Below, piece by piece: positions 47,560 to 56,674 of a DNA stretch of 64,000 bases. The DNA is from Phyllobacterium brassicacearum (GTDB lineage: Bacteria; Pseudomonadota; Alphaproteobacteria; Rhizobiales; Rhizobiaceae): assembly GCF_003010955.1 (NCBI RefSeq), contig NZ_PGGO01000021.1:23525-87524 (forward strand), written 5' to 3'. Positions within the stretch are counted from its first letter, which is position 1; each line of letters starts with the position of its first letter. Position numbers and translations under genes: made by a program. The notes beneath the pieces were generated by a model that saw nothing but the letters and a program-made list of their open reading frames with translations, had not been told where the DNA came from and searched no databases.

Positions 47560-47699
47560 TCGACGTCGGCCGGGGATGCCCCGTTGCCGGCGCCAACGAC
47601 CATGCGCGGCGGATTCTTCTGTCGTCTGTGATCGCGGTTCGCATGAGATGCCTTCCGGCGCCATGCGCAATTCCATTGGCTGTTCAGAATGGTTGAACT

Positions 47700-49178
47700 A
47701 TGTCCAGATATTCTGCTCCGACGCTGACGCGTCGAGCCTTTCTCGCATCGGCCGCCGCAAGTGCGACCGGCGCGATGCTTCCGATTTCGCCGGCTGCCAC
47801 TGCCGTCACGCGCGAAGTCTCGTTGCGTGCCGCCCCTGGCCGCGTCCGTCTCGTGCCGCCCGCTGAGACGGACGCCTGGTCATACAATGGCATCGTTCCA
47901 GGCCCGGAGATCCGCCTCCGCCAAGGCGATAGGCTGCGCGTCGCGGTCGACAACGCCCTTGCCGAAGAAACCACCATCCACTGGCACGGCGTGCGCGTTC
48001 CAAACGCGATGGACGGCGTGCCGCACCTCACCCAGACGCCGATCGGTGTGGGCGAACGCTTCCTCTACGAGTTCGACGCGGTCGACGCCGGCACCTTCTG
48101 GTATCACCCGCACCAGAAGAGTTTCGAGCAGGTCGGCCGCGGGCTTTATGGCCCGCTGATCGTCGAGGAGCCGGAACCAGTGCTCGTTGACCGCGACGTG
48201 ACTTGGATGCTCGGCGACTGGCGACTGACCAAATCGGGTGCAATCAGCGAGGATTTCGGCAACCGGCACGACATCCACCACAATGGGCGCGTCGGCAATA
48301 CGGTGACCATCAACGGCCGCGTGCCGGATGGTTTTGCGGTCAGGAAGGGCGAGCGCATCCGCCTGCGGCTGATCAACGCCGCCAACGCTCGCATCTTCAG
48401 CCTCGACTTCGCGGGGCACGAGCCGATCGTGATCGCGTTCGACGGCCAGCCGGTCACGCCGCATGCGCCAGACAAAGGGCTGGTGGTGCTTGGACCAGCG
48501 ATGCGTGTCGACCTGATCATCGACATGACCGGCAATCCCGGCAACCGAGCTTCGGTCACGGATCGGTTCTATAAAGGGCTGGAATACCAACTCGTCGATC
48601 TTGCCTACGACGGCACTCCACTAAGGGAGCGCGCGCCCGACTGGCCGCTCGCCCTGCCTGCAAATCCGTTGCCGGAACCCGACCTCAAGGCCGCGTCCAG
48701 AAACGAGGTGGTCTTCAACGGCGGCATGATGGGCGAAATGGTGGCGCAGGACATGGGTAAAAGCATGGGCCCGGGCACACCGGGCAGCATGATGGACGAC
48801 ACAAATTCGATGATGGGAGGAATGATGCGGATGATGAACTCCAGTACCGCCTGGTTCATCAACGGCATCGCCGCCGACGAGGCCAGCCACGACATGAAGC
48901 CGATCCTGACTCTCGAAAAGGATAAGAGCCACGTCATCGCCATGACCAACGCGACCGCGTGGCATCATCCGATCCATCTGCATGGTCATTCGTTCCGGGT
49001 GATTTCCCGGAACCGCCAACCCACCCGTCATCGCGAATGGCAGGACACGGTGCTGATTAGGCCGCGCGAGAAGGTCGAGATCGCCTTCGTCGCCGACAAT
49101 CCCGGCAACTGGATGTTCCACTGCCACGTTCTCGAACACCAGGCCGGCGGCATGATGGCTGTCTTCCGCGTTGCCTGA
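47700..49178 (+). CDS. Multicopper oxidase (CueO/CopA-like)
   Basis: This 492-residue protein has a Tat leader (LTRRAFLASAAASATGAM) and all four copper-ligand motifs: HWHG (about 93), WYHPH, HHPIHLHGHSF and HCHVLEHQAGGMM. A Met-rich loop (about 340-380, with GGMMGEMVAQDMG and MMGGMMRMM) is typical of cuprous oxidases. It should oxidise Cu(I) to Cu(II) in the periplasm and so protect against copper. It is the centre of a six-gene copper cluster on the + strand. Confidence 0.9.
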   Translation: MSRYSAPTLTRRAFLASAAASATGAMLPISPAATAVTREVSLRAAPGRVRLVPPAETDAWSYNGIVPGPEIRLRQGDRLRVAVDNALAEETTIHWHGVRVPNAMDGVPHLTQTPIGVGERFLYEFDAVDAGTFWYHPHQKSFEQVGRGLYGPLIVEEPEPVLVDRDVTWMLGDWRLTKSGAISEDFGNRHDIHHNGRVGNTVTINGRVPDGFAVRKGERIRLRLINAANARIFSLDFAGHEPIVIAFDGQPVTPHAPDKGLVVLGPAMRVDLIIDMTGNPGNRASVTDRFYKGLEYQLVDLAYDGTPLRERAPDWPLALPANPLPEPDLKAASRNEVVFNGGMMGEMVAQDMGKSMGPGTPGSMMDDTNSMMGGMMRMMNSSTAWFINGIAADEASHDMKPILTLEKDKSHVIAMTNATAWHHPIHLHGHSFRVISRNRQPTRHREWQDTVLIRPREKVEIAFVADNPGNWMFHCHVLEHQAGGMMAVFRVA

Positions 49179-49206
49179 CCGGCCAACAATCCGAAAGGAG
49201 AAGCTA

Positions 49207-49646
49207 ATGTTCAAATTCTGAAAGCTCTTGTCTTCGCTTCGATCCTGTTGAGCGCTGCTCCGGCGCTCGCCGGCGAAAAGGACGTCACGCTCTACAAAAA
49301 CCCGGAATGCGGCTGCTGCGAGAGCCATGCCGACTATCTGCGCGAAAACGGGTTTAACGTGACCGTCAAGCCGACGCATGACCTCGCAGCGATGAGCCGC
49401 GCGGCCGGTATTCCGGACGACGTCCAGGGCTGCCACCTTTCCATGATCGACGGATATGTGGTGAGCGGCCACGTGCCGATCGGCACGGTCAACAAGCTCT
49501 TGACGGAGCGGCCCGACATCAAAGGCGTGACGCTGCCCGGTATGCCCATGGGTTCGCCCGGCATGAACGGCACGAAGGAAGGCCCTTTCAAGATGCTGGA
49601 AATCAAGAAATCCGGCGGTGTCGGCGGCGTCTACGCCAAGGAATAG
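49207..49646 (+). CDS. DUF411 metal-binding protein, possible frameshift in signal peptide
   Basis: The mature part is a typical DUF411 domain: DVTLYKNPECGCCESHADYL, GCHLSMIDGYVVSGHVP and KGVTLPGMPMGSPGM. DUF411 proteins go with copper resistance and are thought to bind copper through the CGCC motif. The expected start ATG 49207 (AGGAGAAG ahead) reads MFKF-stop, while a +1 frame reads LKALVFASILLSAAPALAG, a perfect signal peptide. One base appears to be missing near 49216. Either the gene is broken in its leader or translation starts at a later TTG (49248) without a full signal peptide. Confidence 0.75.
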
Positions 49647-49662
49647 GAGGAGGAGTGGCGCG

Positions 49663-49788
49663 ATGTTGGAAGGCATGAGCGGCATGATGATGTTCGGCAT
49701 GGGTCTGGTGTGGCTGCTTGCCGTCGTCGTGCTCGCCCTTGGGGCGGCGGCGCTCGTCAAGTACCTGTTCTTCGGCGGCGGCAAATGA
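49663..49788 (+). CDS. 41-residue Met-rich single-pass membrane protein
   Basis: MLEGMSGMMMFGMGLVWLLA is followed by one hydrophobic helix and the end YLFFGGGK. It sits 16 bp after the DUF411 gene with a GGAGGAGG ribosome site, and its stop overlaps the start of the cytochrome gene (ATGA). The Met cluster suggests a copper-related membrane peptide. No named family is recognised. Confidence 0.65.
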   Translation: MLEGMSGMMMFGMGLVWLLAVVVLALGAAALVKYLFFGGGK

Positions 49789-50258
49789 GAAGAACGTCTG
49801 TCCGCTTCTCGATGCTTGGGATTGCCGCGGCGGGTTTGGGACTGGCATTGGCATGGCCCTGGCTTGCCAGCGAGACGGCGGGTAGCGACGCCTCTGCCGC
49901 CACAATCGCACTCGGCAAGACGCATTATGCCAAGCGCTGCGCCTCCTGTCACGGTGCCAGGCTCGAAGGACAGCCCAACTGGAAGAGGCCGTTGCCTTCC
50001 GGCCGGATGCCGGCGCCGCCGCACGATGCATCCGGCCACACCTGGCATCATCCGGACAGCGTGCTCTTTCGCATCACCAGAGAAGGACCGGCGGCGGTCG
50101 TTGGCGGGGGCTACCAAAGCGATATGCCGGGCTTCGGGAATGTCATGAGCGACGACGATATCCGGGCCGTGCTCTCCTTCATCAAAAGCACTTGGCCGGA
50201 GCGAGAGCGGCAGTATCAGGTGGAAATGAGCCGCCGGGAGCGGGAGAAGACGCAGTGA
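49785..50258 (+). CDS. Membrane-anchored or secreted c-type cytochrome of the copper cluster
   Basis: This 157-residue protein has an N-terminal hydrophobic segment (MLGIAAAGLGLALAWPWL), one haem motif CASCH in YAKRCASCHGARLEG and a probable axial Met in YQSDMPGFG, in the style of small cytochromes found beside multicopper oxidases. It could take electrons from copper oxidation. The start at 49785 overlaps the 41-residue gene. Confidence 0.82.
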   Translation: MRRTSVRFSMLGIAAAGLGLALAWPWLASETAGSDASAATIALGKTHYAKRCASCHGARLEGQPNWKRPLPSGRMPAPPHDASGHTWHHPDSVLFRITREGPAAVVGGGYQSDMPGFGNVMSDDDIRAVLSFIKSTWPERERQYQVEMSRREREKTQ

Positions 50259-50305
50259 TGGCGATCGTGCGCCTCTCAGCCCCTTCAGTCAGAAAGGTTC
50301 GTCCT

Positions 50306-50989
50306 ATGAAAGCCAACCCATTTTTTCTCACGCTTTTCCTGTTGCTGCTCCTCGTCTCGCCCGCCTTGGCTCACCATCCGGGCGCTGATCTCGACAAGCT
50401 CATGGGCAGCGAGGAGAAGTTCTTCCAGGTGATCGACGAGCCGGCCGCGCCGCCCTTCGTGCTGGCTGACGCAAATGGCATGACAATTCGCCTTTCCGAC
50501 TTTTCCGACAAGGTCGTGGTGCTCTATTTCATCTTCGCGAGTTGCACCGATGTATGCCCGATCCATTCCGAGGTGATCGCTGACATTCAGAAGAAGATCA
50601 ACGCCACGCCGATGAAGGACCGAGTGCAGTTCCTGGCGATCACTACCGATCCTGCCAAAGATACGCCGGATGTGCTTAAGGCCTATGGTACGGCCCATGG
50701 ACTGAATACGCACAACTGGATGTTCCTGACCACACGCCCCGGCGAGCCGGAGGACACGACGCGCAAGCTGGCGGAAAACTACAGGCTCCGTTTTGAACCG
50801 CTCGAGGACGGGCAGCAGACGCACGGCATCGTCACCCACGTCATCGATCGCGGTGGACGCTTCGCCGCCAAGTTTCATGGCCTGCGGTTCGATCCACTCA
50901 ACATGGTTCTCTACATCAACGGACTCACCAACCCCTCAAAACCGCCGCAGCCCGGCTTGTGGGCCAGGCTTAAGGCGCTGTTCCAATAG
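50306..50989 (+). CDS. SCO1/SenC-type copper chaperone-like protein
   Basis: From ATG 50306 the protein is 227 residues: a signal or anchor (FFLTLFLLLLLVSPALA), then a thioredoxin fold with the copper-binding CTDVC motif (about 81-85, in FIFASCTDVCPIHSE) and the distal His (GIVTHVIDR), as in SCO1/SenC proteins that deliver copper to oxidases or act as thiol reductants. It closes the copper cluster, about 50 bp after the cytochrome. An in-frame start at 50192 is rejected because the signal peptide begins at 50306. Confidence 0.87.
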   Translation: MKANPFFLTLFLLLLLVSPALAHHPGADLDKLMGSEEKFFQVIDEPAAPPFVLADANGMTIRLSDFSDKVVVLYFIFASCTDVCPIHSEVIADIQKKINATPMKDRVQFLAITTDPAKDTPDVLKAYGTAHGLNTHNWMFLTTRPGEPEDTTRKLAENYRLRFEPLEDGQQTHGIVTHVIDRGGRFAAKFHGLRFDPLNMVLYINGLTNPSKPPQPGLWARLKALFQ

Positions 50990-51536
50990 GACCCCGCTAT
51001 TTAGCAGTCGAAAGGCCAATTTAGCTGTCTGCGATACGGATCCGCTGAAACTTCACCATCGGACCGTGGCTTGGTGCTGCGCTTGACTCGCTGGAATCTG
51101 CGATCCCGGCGGCACAGTAATACGACATAAAGCGTTGAAGATTTGGCGCCATTTACCGGTGAAAGTCACAGGCTTAATATCCAGCACATGAATTTCCTGC
51201 TTAGGTTGGGGATAGAACCAGTGGCTAAGCCGATGTTCTTGGTATGTGCTTCGAAAATCGCATAATGCCTTGTGTGGTTGCCGCCCGGGATGCAAGAAGT
51301 TTTTGAACCTTTATGAACATGTGATCGAGTGCGGTCTTGTGTCAGGCCTCATGGAAGCGGCCTGTCTGGCGCCGCGGGCCGGTATGGTGATCTGCGGATA
51401 GGGTCCAAATCTCAACTACGAGCACGCGGACTCAGAGCCATTAACTGGTTTTCCCGATCCAGATCTGTTCGATCATTTTGCCCATTCAGGTCATTGCCTT
51501 CTCACACTGCTTTGCCGGTGATTGTCGTGGCGACGA
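50990..51536. other. Intergenic region between copper operon and IS110 element
   Basis: About 550 bp; no gene recognised. It contains R1 repeat copy e and the 3' flank of the IS110 element. Confidence 0.4.
51230..51290 (+). repeat. Dispersed repeat family R1, copy e
   Basis: TGTGCTTCGAAAATCGCATA followed by ATGCCTTGTGTGGTTGCCGC; the distal part is diverged. It lies about 250 bp 3' of the minus-strand transposase. Confidence 0.55.
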
Positions 51537-52564
51537 TTATGCCGCCGCAATCAGTGCCGGATCGCTGTAATCTTCTCCCTTCGTCAACATGGCCCAGATT
51601 GCCCGCGCCATCTTATTGGCCAGGGCGATTGCGACCAGCATCTTCGGTTTTCTCGCCAGCATCCGGTCCAGCCACGATCCCGCAGCGATGGACTTGCGCC
51701 CGAGCCAGCTCAACCGCGACATTGCCCCGATGATCAGCAACTGGCGGATGTCGGCCTGGCCGGCCTTCGAGACGCGCCCGAGCCGCTCCTTGCCGCCCGA
51801 GGAATGTTGTCGTGGAACGAGCCCAAGCCAGGCAGCGAAATCCCGGCCACGCTTGAAGCTTGCCATCGCCGGGGCAAAGGCCTCGACCGCAAGCGCGACG
51901 ATCGGGCCAACCCCCGGCATCGTCTGCAACCGTCGTGTCGTATCGGTTTCGGCCGCCACTTCCTTGATCCTCCGCGTTTTGGCCTGGATCCGCACGGTCT
52001 TCTCGGAGATTTGCGCCAGAAGATCCCGGCATTCCTCGCGGACCAGCCCGGGCAGGTCGCTATCTGGTTCGTCGAGAAGCGCCTCGATGCGCTTGAGGTG
52101 GACAATGCCCTGCGGGATTGTGTGACCGTATTCGTAGAGCACTGCCCGCAGGGCATTCACAAGTTCGGTGCGCTGATGGACGAGACGTTCACGGGCCCGG
52201 AACAGTACCGCCTGGCTTGCTGCCATTGCGACCTGGGTTCCACGAAGCGCATCTCCGGCCGCTGCGCCGCGATCACGATCGCCTCGGCGTCGGCCGCATA
52301 ATTTTTCTGCCGCTTCACGAACGGCCGGACATATTGGGGTGCAATCAGTTTCACCGCATGGCCGAACTCCACGACCTGTCGCGCCCAGTAGTGCGCGCTG
52401 CCGCAGGCTTCCATCACCACGACCGCAGGTGCTTGATCCGCTATAAACTTCAGAAACTGCGACCGGGACAGCTTTTTGCGGAACGTCACCTCGCCAAGCA
52501 TCGACGCCCCATGGAGCACAAAAACACTCTTTGCCAGGTCCACACCAATCATCGTATCGTTCAT
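51537..52564 (-). mobile_element. IS110-family transposase with one frameshift
   Basis: The N-terminal RuvC-like half starts at MNDTMIGVDLAKSVFVLHG (52564) with Asp/Glu residues in GVDLAK, VVMEACG and NYAADAEAI. A frameshift near 52215 moves to MAASQAVLFRARERLVHQRT and on through the C-terminal half (TMPGVGPIVALAVEAFAPAM, FAAWLGLVPRQHSSGGKERL). Joined, it would be about 340 residues, the family's normal size. Related fragments lie at 25096-25412 and 57936-58110. Confidence 0.85.
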
Positions 52565-52786
52565 TTTGCCGCCTTCTCCGCTTTGTGGGTTAACGCACCA
52601 CAACATTGGCACATTGCGATGCCGTCAGGGGAGGGCGGCAACCATCCCATCTCTTTCGGAACCGCTTTCAGACAACCCCCCGCTTGGATGGGTCTGCGGA
52701 TAGAATCCCATCAAGGCGGGCATTTGAAGTCAGATCTCCAATGAGCGGCGGTCCGGTACACTGATTATCTGGAATTGGTGGGTGAG

Positions 52787-52910
52787 CTAGCTGTGAGCTT
52801 TCAGTAGGTTGTCCCGATCCAGGCCGAGACGGCTGATAGGTGGTTTTGATCCTAAACTGCCGTGAGGCCTGTGCCAATTGTAGCGATGAAGCCAGTACGG
52901 CAGCTCCCCC
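52787..52910 (-). pseudogene. IS481-family transposase C-terminal fragment
   Basis: ELPYWLHRYNWHRPHGSLGS and KPPISRLGLDRDNLLKAHS-stop match the conserved end of IS481-family transposases. Upstream the frame breaks. About 40 codons are left. Confidence 0.7.
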
Positions 52911-53299
52911 GTCGTTGTTGATCCTCCAGCGACACCACATAGTGAACGAAAGCCGGGCACTCTTCTATCGATCGACCAATCAAGCGGATCAGCGTTTCGA
53001 GGCCGCGCTTCTGTCGATCATTGAACGCGGCTTGGGCCTCGCTGAGATCGGTCGCCGAGTTTCGATTCACAAAGCCAAAGAACTTCCCGAGAAGGCCAGC
53101 TATCGCGTCGGACACCTGCACCCATGAGCGGTCCTTCGAGTCAACAAACGAGAAATTGCCTACCGGTGTTTCAGACTAGTCGCCGCGCGCGTGCTTGGTT
53201 CACGGAAATCGTGAGCGCAGCGAGCGGTCGTCTTCGGGAATTGTGGCGTCCGCGATGGCTACTCCAACCCCGGCAGGCCCCCGACAGCGAAGGAGAATC
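52911..53299. other. Gene-poor stretch between IS remains and the TetR gene
   Basis: Overlapping frames are open on both strands (52852-53121 minus, starting MQVSDAIAGLLGKFFG; 53124-53312 plus), but neither matches a family I recognise. It probably contains remains of genes lost to IS activity. Confidence 0.35.
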
Positions 53300-53355
53300 T
53301 ACCGATCGGTAAAGATCTTGACAGATTAGCTGCGCCTAATCTTTACTGATCGGTA
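53300..53355. promoter_or_regulatory. Inverted pair of TetR-operator-like sites
   Basis: TACCGATCGGTAAAGAT (53300-53316), containing the perfect palindrome TACCGATCGGTA, is repeated inverted at 53339-53355 as ATCTTTACTGATCGGTA. The second copy overlaps the last codons of the tandem-TetR gene. TACCGATCGGTA-type palindromes are common TetR operators; the pair could also act as a hairpin. Confidence 0.45.
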
Positions 53356-54568
53356 ATTCGGCGGATGCGGTCCACATGGTCAAGCTGCTCTCAACCAACG
53401 CCTCAAGCTCACGTTGGCTTGCGCCGGCCCCTCCCTGCATGAGGATGCCGTGCATCAGGGATTGGACAAAGCGCACGAGACCTTCGACATTGACGGTCGG
53501 CAACAGGTCGCCGTCGCGTTTGGCCCGCTCAAACCGGGCCGCGAGCAAGTCGCGCCCGATGGCCTGGCGCCTGAGGACTTCGTTGCGAATGGGCTGCGCC
53601 TCATCACCGCCTTGCATTGCGTTAAGAACCATGAGGCAGCCGCGCGGTTGCCCCTCTGCCTGTTGATCGCGTAGCGCTCCCCTGAGCAGCGCTTCGAAAA
53701 CGCCTCGCGCCGTCGGAGCTTGGAGCGCTTCAGTTAGGTAGTCTTTACCAAGTGACTGATAGAGGTCGAGGGCCTTGAAAAACAATGCTTCTTTGTTGCC
53801 GAATGCGGCGTAGAGACTAGGTCGAGTGATTCCCATCGCCTCAGTGAGATCATTCAACGATGCGCCCGCGAAACCCTTGGTCCAAAAGACCTTCATGGCA
53901 GCATCGAGCGCTGTGTCAGCGCTGAACCTTCGCGGGTCGCGGCCCAACTCGCCTGCCGGTGCCGCCCCCCTCGATGAGGTGCTCGCGGCGGCTGCAACGT
54001 CGCTAGTCGCCCGCCAAGCCGCCACCGCCTGTTCGGCACCCTCTCGCAGTTCGGCGTGCGGCGCCCCGCCGGCGGCTTTCATAGCGAGGCCGCCGAGAAC
54101 CGACGTCACATAGCTCGCCAGCCTTGAGGCATCAGCGTCCAGGGGGAGTTCGCCAGTCCGTTTCGCCTCTTCGAACCGGTCTCGAAGCTTCAGTTCTGCC
54201 GATTGGCGGCGATGAAGCAGCGCAGCGGGGACGTCGGCATTCTCGCTGCCCATCGCCAAGCCCGCATGGACGAGGACGCGGCTGGACTCCTGCGCTGGTG
54301 AGGTCGTCAGCAAGCGTTTGACGACTTCTTCGGCTGTTGGGGCTGCGAGTGCCCATTCCCAGTGCTCGTCCTCGCGAGCGCTACAGCGCCTGAGAACGGC
54401 GTCGAAGAGCCCGCGCTTGCTTCCAAAGGCGGCGTAGATGCTGGGAGAGTTCAAGCCCATCGCGGCCGTCAGCTCCGCCATGGTTGATCCGTCGTAGCCG
54501 CGGCGGCCGAACACGTCCGCTGCGCGATCGAGCACTTCACTTTCTTCGAACGCGCGAGGACGAGCCAT
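53336..54568 (-). CDS. Tandem TetR-family transcriptional regulator (two TetR units in one chain)
   Basis: From ATG 54568 (MARPRAFEESEVLDRAADVF) the protein is 410 residues, about twice the normal TetR length. It contains two complete units: HTH 1 in AELTAAMGLNSPSIYAAFGS with its ligand domain to about residue 190, then a Ser/Ala-rich linker and HTH 2 in NDLTEAMGITRPSLYAAFGN with a second ligand domain. The units are clearly homologous, so one chain may mimic a dimer. It is divergent from the enoyl-CoA hydratase/epoxide hydrolase/reductase operon at 54705, which it probably represses. Confidence 0.82.
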   Translation of the reverse strand: MARPRAFEESEVLDRAADVFGRRGYDGSTMAELTAAMGLNSPSIYAAFGSKRGLFDAVLRRCSAREDEHWEWALAAPTAEEVVKRLLTTSPAQESSRVLVHAGLAMGSENADVPAALLHRRQSAELKLRDRFEEAKRTGELPLDADASRLASYVTSVLGGLAMKAAGGAPHAELREGAEQAVAAWRATSDVAAAASTSSRGAAPAGELGRDPRRFSADTALDAAMKVFWTKGFAGASLNDLTEAMGITRPSLYAAFGNKEALFFKALDLYQSLGKDYLTEALQAPTARGVFEALLRGALRDQQAEGQPRGCLMVLNAMQGGDEAQPIRNEVLRRQAIGRDLLAARFERAKRDGDLLPTVNVEGLVRFVQSLMHGILMQGGAGASQRELEALVESSLTMWTASAELPISKD

Positions 54569-54704
54569 TGACAGTCTTCCGTTTTGTAACGTACATAACA
54601 TAACTGGCTTGGTCATCCGCCAGTCGCGACATGAGACGCCAGCCGTTTTGTAGCAGGCGTTAGGCCTGCCTGGCTAGATCAGTCAGTAAATTAGGAGGTA
54701 AAAC
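54569..54704. promoter_or_regulatory. Divergent promoter region of TetR gene and hydratase operon
   Basis: The 136-bp gap contains two CCGTTTTGTA copies (about 54579 and 54643) and the partly palindromic GTTTTGTAACGTACATAAC, plausible TetR sites. The hydratase ribosome site is AGGAGG about 6 bp before 54705. Confidence 0.4.
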
Positions 54705-55493
54705 ATGAGTACGTTCTGCTTCGAGCAACACGGTGCGGTGGGCAAGCTGATCTTGCTCGGTGATGCAGACAGCGAGCCAGGGTCCGACTTTCCCTCGTCG
54801 CTGAGGGCTGCCGTTCGCCAAGCATATGCAAGCGACATCCGCGTCCTTCACTTGGCGTCCGCGTCCGGCAACTTTGCCGTGGCAGACGATCTGGGTACCA
54901 TCGGGGACAAGGGCTCGAAATTCCTCGAAGCGTTTGCAGCAGATATCCTGGCTTCGGTCCGCCTGATCGAGGAACTGCCCATCCCGACGGTTGCTTCTCT
55001 GGCAGGGATGGCCCTGGGCGGTGGCTTCGAACTCCTCTTGGCGTTCGATTTCCTCGTCGTCGCGGAGTCGGCAATGCTCGTTCTCCCCGAAGTATCGGTC
55101 GGCGGCCTTCCCATGGCAGGCGGCGTGCAGCGGCTCGCCGATCGCGTCGGCAAAGCACTCGCCACGCGCTTCGTTCTGCTTTCTGAACCGATTTTCGGAA
55201 AGGTCGCGGTCGATCTGGGTATCGCAACCCATTCAGTGCCCGACGGCGAGTTGGAGCAAGTCTCCGACGAACTCGTGCAGCATCTCGCGACAGGGCCGAC
55301 CCTCTCTTACGGCAAGGCGCGTACGCTCATCCGCACTTGGGCTACCGGTGGCGTCTCGGCTGCCGACATCATCTCCACCCAGCTCGGCGCTGGCATCCTC
55401 GACACCAAAGACGGCGCAGAGGGAATGGCCATTGCAGTCGCGGCTGTACGGAAACATGAGCCGATCCCGAAGATCCAGTTCTCCGGGAAGTAA
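54705..55493 (+). CDS. Enoyl-CoA hydratase/isomerase family protein
   Basis: The 262-residue crotonase-fold protein is recognised by IPTVASLAGMALGGGFELLL (oxyanion hole, acyl-CoA site) and AMLVLPEVSVGGLPMAGGVQ. The first oxyanion segment reads LASASGNFAVADDLG. Catalytic Glu positions of classical hydratases (near PEVSVG) are present in part. The true reaction (hydratase, isomerase or other) is undetermined. It is the first gene of a TetR-controlled operon with a hydrolase and a flavin reductase, suggesting catabolism or detoxification of a xenobiotic. Excellent AGGAGG ribosome site. Confidence 0.8.
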   Translation: MSTFCFEQHGAVGKLILLGDADSEPGSDFPSSLRAAVRQAYASDIRVLHLASASGNFAVADDLGTIGDKGSKFLEAFAADILASVRLIEELPIPTVASLAGMALGGGFELLLAFDFLVVAESAMLVLPEVSVGGLPMAGGVQRLADRVGKALATRFVLLSEPIFGKVAVDLGIATHSVPDGELEQVSDELVQHLATGPTLSYGKARTLIRTWATGGVSAADIISTQLGAGILDTKDGAEGMAIAVAAVRKHEPIPKIQFSGK

Positions 55494-55699
55494 CTCGATC
55501 CGGTGCTGACATCAATTCTCGGAGTCAGGCAGCGGCTAGTCTGCGACCTGATCGGAGACGGATGACAGAGAATCTCAAGTAAAGCCGAACGCCATCTCGA
55601 CCGCACACGAACTATTATCGAACTATGTACTTCACAGATCGATCTCAGTGGTCGCCGCACCGCGTGCGTCAATTTCACAATTCAAATGGAGCATGAAAG
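55494..55699. other. Intergenic region within the xenobiotic operon
   Basis: 206 bp without a gene; it may contain a second promoter for the epoxide hydrolase gene. Confidence 0.35.
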
Positions 55700-56671
55700 A
55701 TGAATTTCGTGGATCGGAATAAATCGCTGAAGCAGACCTTTGTAGAAACCAATGGCGTCAAGCTGAACGTTGTCGAGGAAGGCGAGGGCCCGGCTGTTCT
55801 GTTCGTCCACGGCTTTCCTGACGGATGGCGGGGCTGGCGCCGGCAGATGGCGGCAGTCGCGGCCGCGGGTTACCGCGCGATATCGTTCGATACGCGTGGC
55901 TATGGCGATAGCTCCAAGCCTGAAGACGCCGCGCTTTACACGGTTCTCTACCATGTCGGAGACCTTGTCGGCATCCTCGCGGAACTCGGGATCGAGCGCG
56001 CTAGCCTGGTCGGCCACGACTTCGGTGCGACGGTGAGCTGGAACGCGGCGGTGATGCGTCCGGATCTGTTTGACGCGGTCTTCGGCCTCAGTGTCCCTCC
56101 GGTGCTACCGGGTGCGGGGCCCAGCATGCTCGAAATGCTGAAGGCCGCCGGCAAGGAGGGAGCCTTTTATATGTTCCGCCACATGAAGCCGGAGGCCGAC
56201 CAGGAGTGGGCGGATGCGGCCACGACTTTCCCGGGCGCTCTCTATTGGATGTCGGGGTTGCCCAATGCTTCCGAAGCATGGGGTCCAATGGACCCAAGCA
56301 AAGATATGCACCGGCCATCCCCGATCGGCATCCCGCCCTTCGCTGACCGCGAGGACGCCGAGACGATGATCGCAGGCTTCCAGCGTGATGGCTTCCACGG
56401 CCCACTGAATATCTATCGCGGCATGCAGCCCTATTTCGACCAAGCAAAAGCATTTGCCGGGGCGAAGATCCGACAGCCAGCCTTCTTTGCGTATGGCACA
56501 GCAGACAGCATGCTTAAGATGCGAGCTTTGAACGAGAAAGATCTCAAGCCGGCCGTGCCAAACCTCCAGGGGTTCCTACCACTTGAGGGCGTCGGGCACT
56601 GGCCACAGCTCGAGGCGTCTGAGGCAGTGAATGAGGCGCTGGTCGCCTTTCTCAAGAAGAGGAAGGCTTGA
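55700..56671 (+). CDS. Alpha/beta hydrolase, epoxide hydrolase-like
   Basis: The 323-residue protein has the epoxide-hydrolase layout: HGFPDGWRGWRRQM (oxyanion HGFP), DTRGYGDSSKP, nucleophile Asp in LVGHDFGATVSW, a cap region with Tyr residues (ALYWMSGLP, LNIYRG), and the catalytic His in GVGHWPQLEA. An Asp rather than Ser nucleophile points to an epoxide hydrolase or dehalogenase. It lies 206 bp after the hydratase gene and 3 bp before the reductase gene. Confidence 0.83.
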   Translation: MNFVDRNKSLKQTFVETNGVKLNVVEEGEGPAVLFVHGFPDGWRGWRRQMAAVAAAGYRAISFDTRGYGDSSKPEDAALYTVLYHVGDLVGILAELGIERASLVGHDFGATVSWNAAVMRPDLFDAVFGLSVPPVLPGAGPSMLEMLKAAGKEGAFYMFRHMKPEADQEWADAATTFPGALYWMSGLPNASEAWGPMDPSKDMHRPSPIGIPPFADREDAETMIAGFQRDGFHGPLNIYRGMQPYFDQAKAFAGAKIRQPAFFAYGTADSMLKMRALNEKDLKPAVPNLQGFLPLEGVGHWPQLEASEAVNEALVAFLKKRKA

Positions 56672-56674
56672 GCC

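Noticed and set aside
48621..50117. 498-residue minus-strand frame across the multicopper oxidase, DUF411 and cytochrome genes
   Set aside because: It crosses three well-supported plus-strand genes and has Met/His stretches that are only the complement of their coding sequence.
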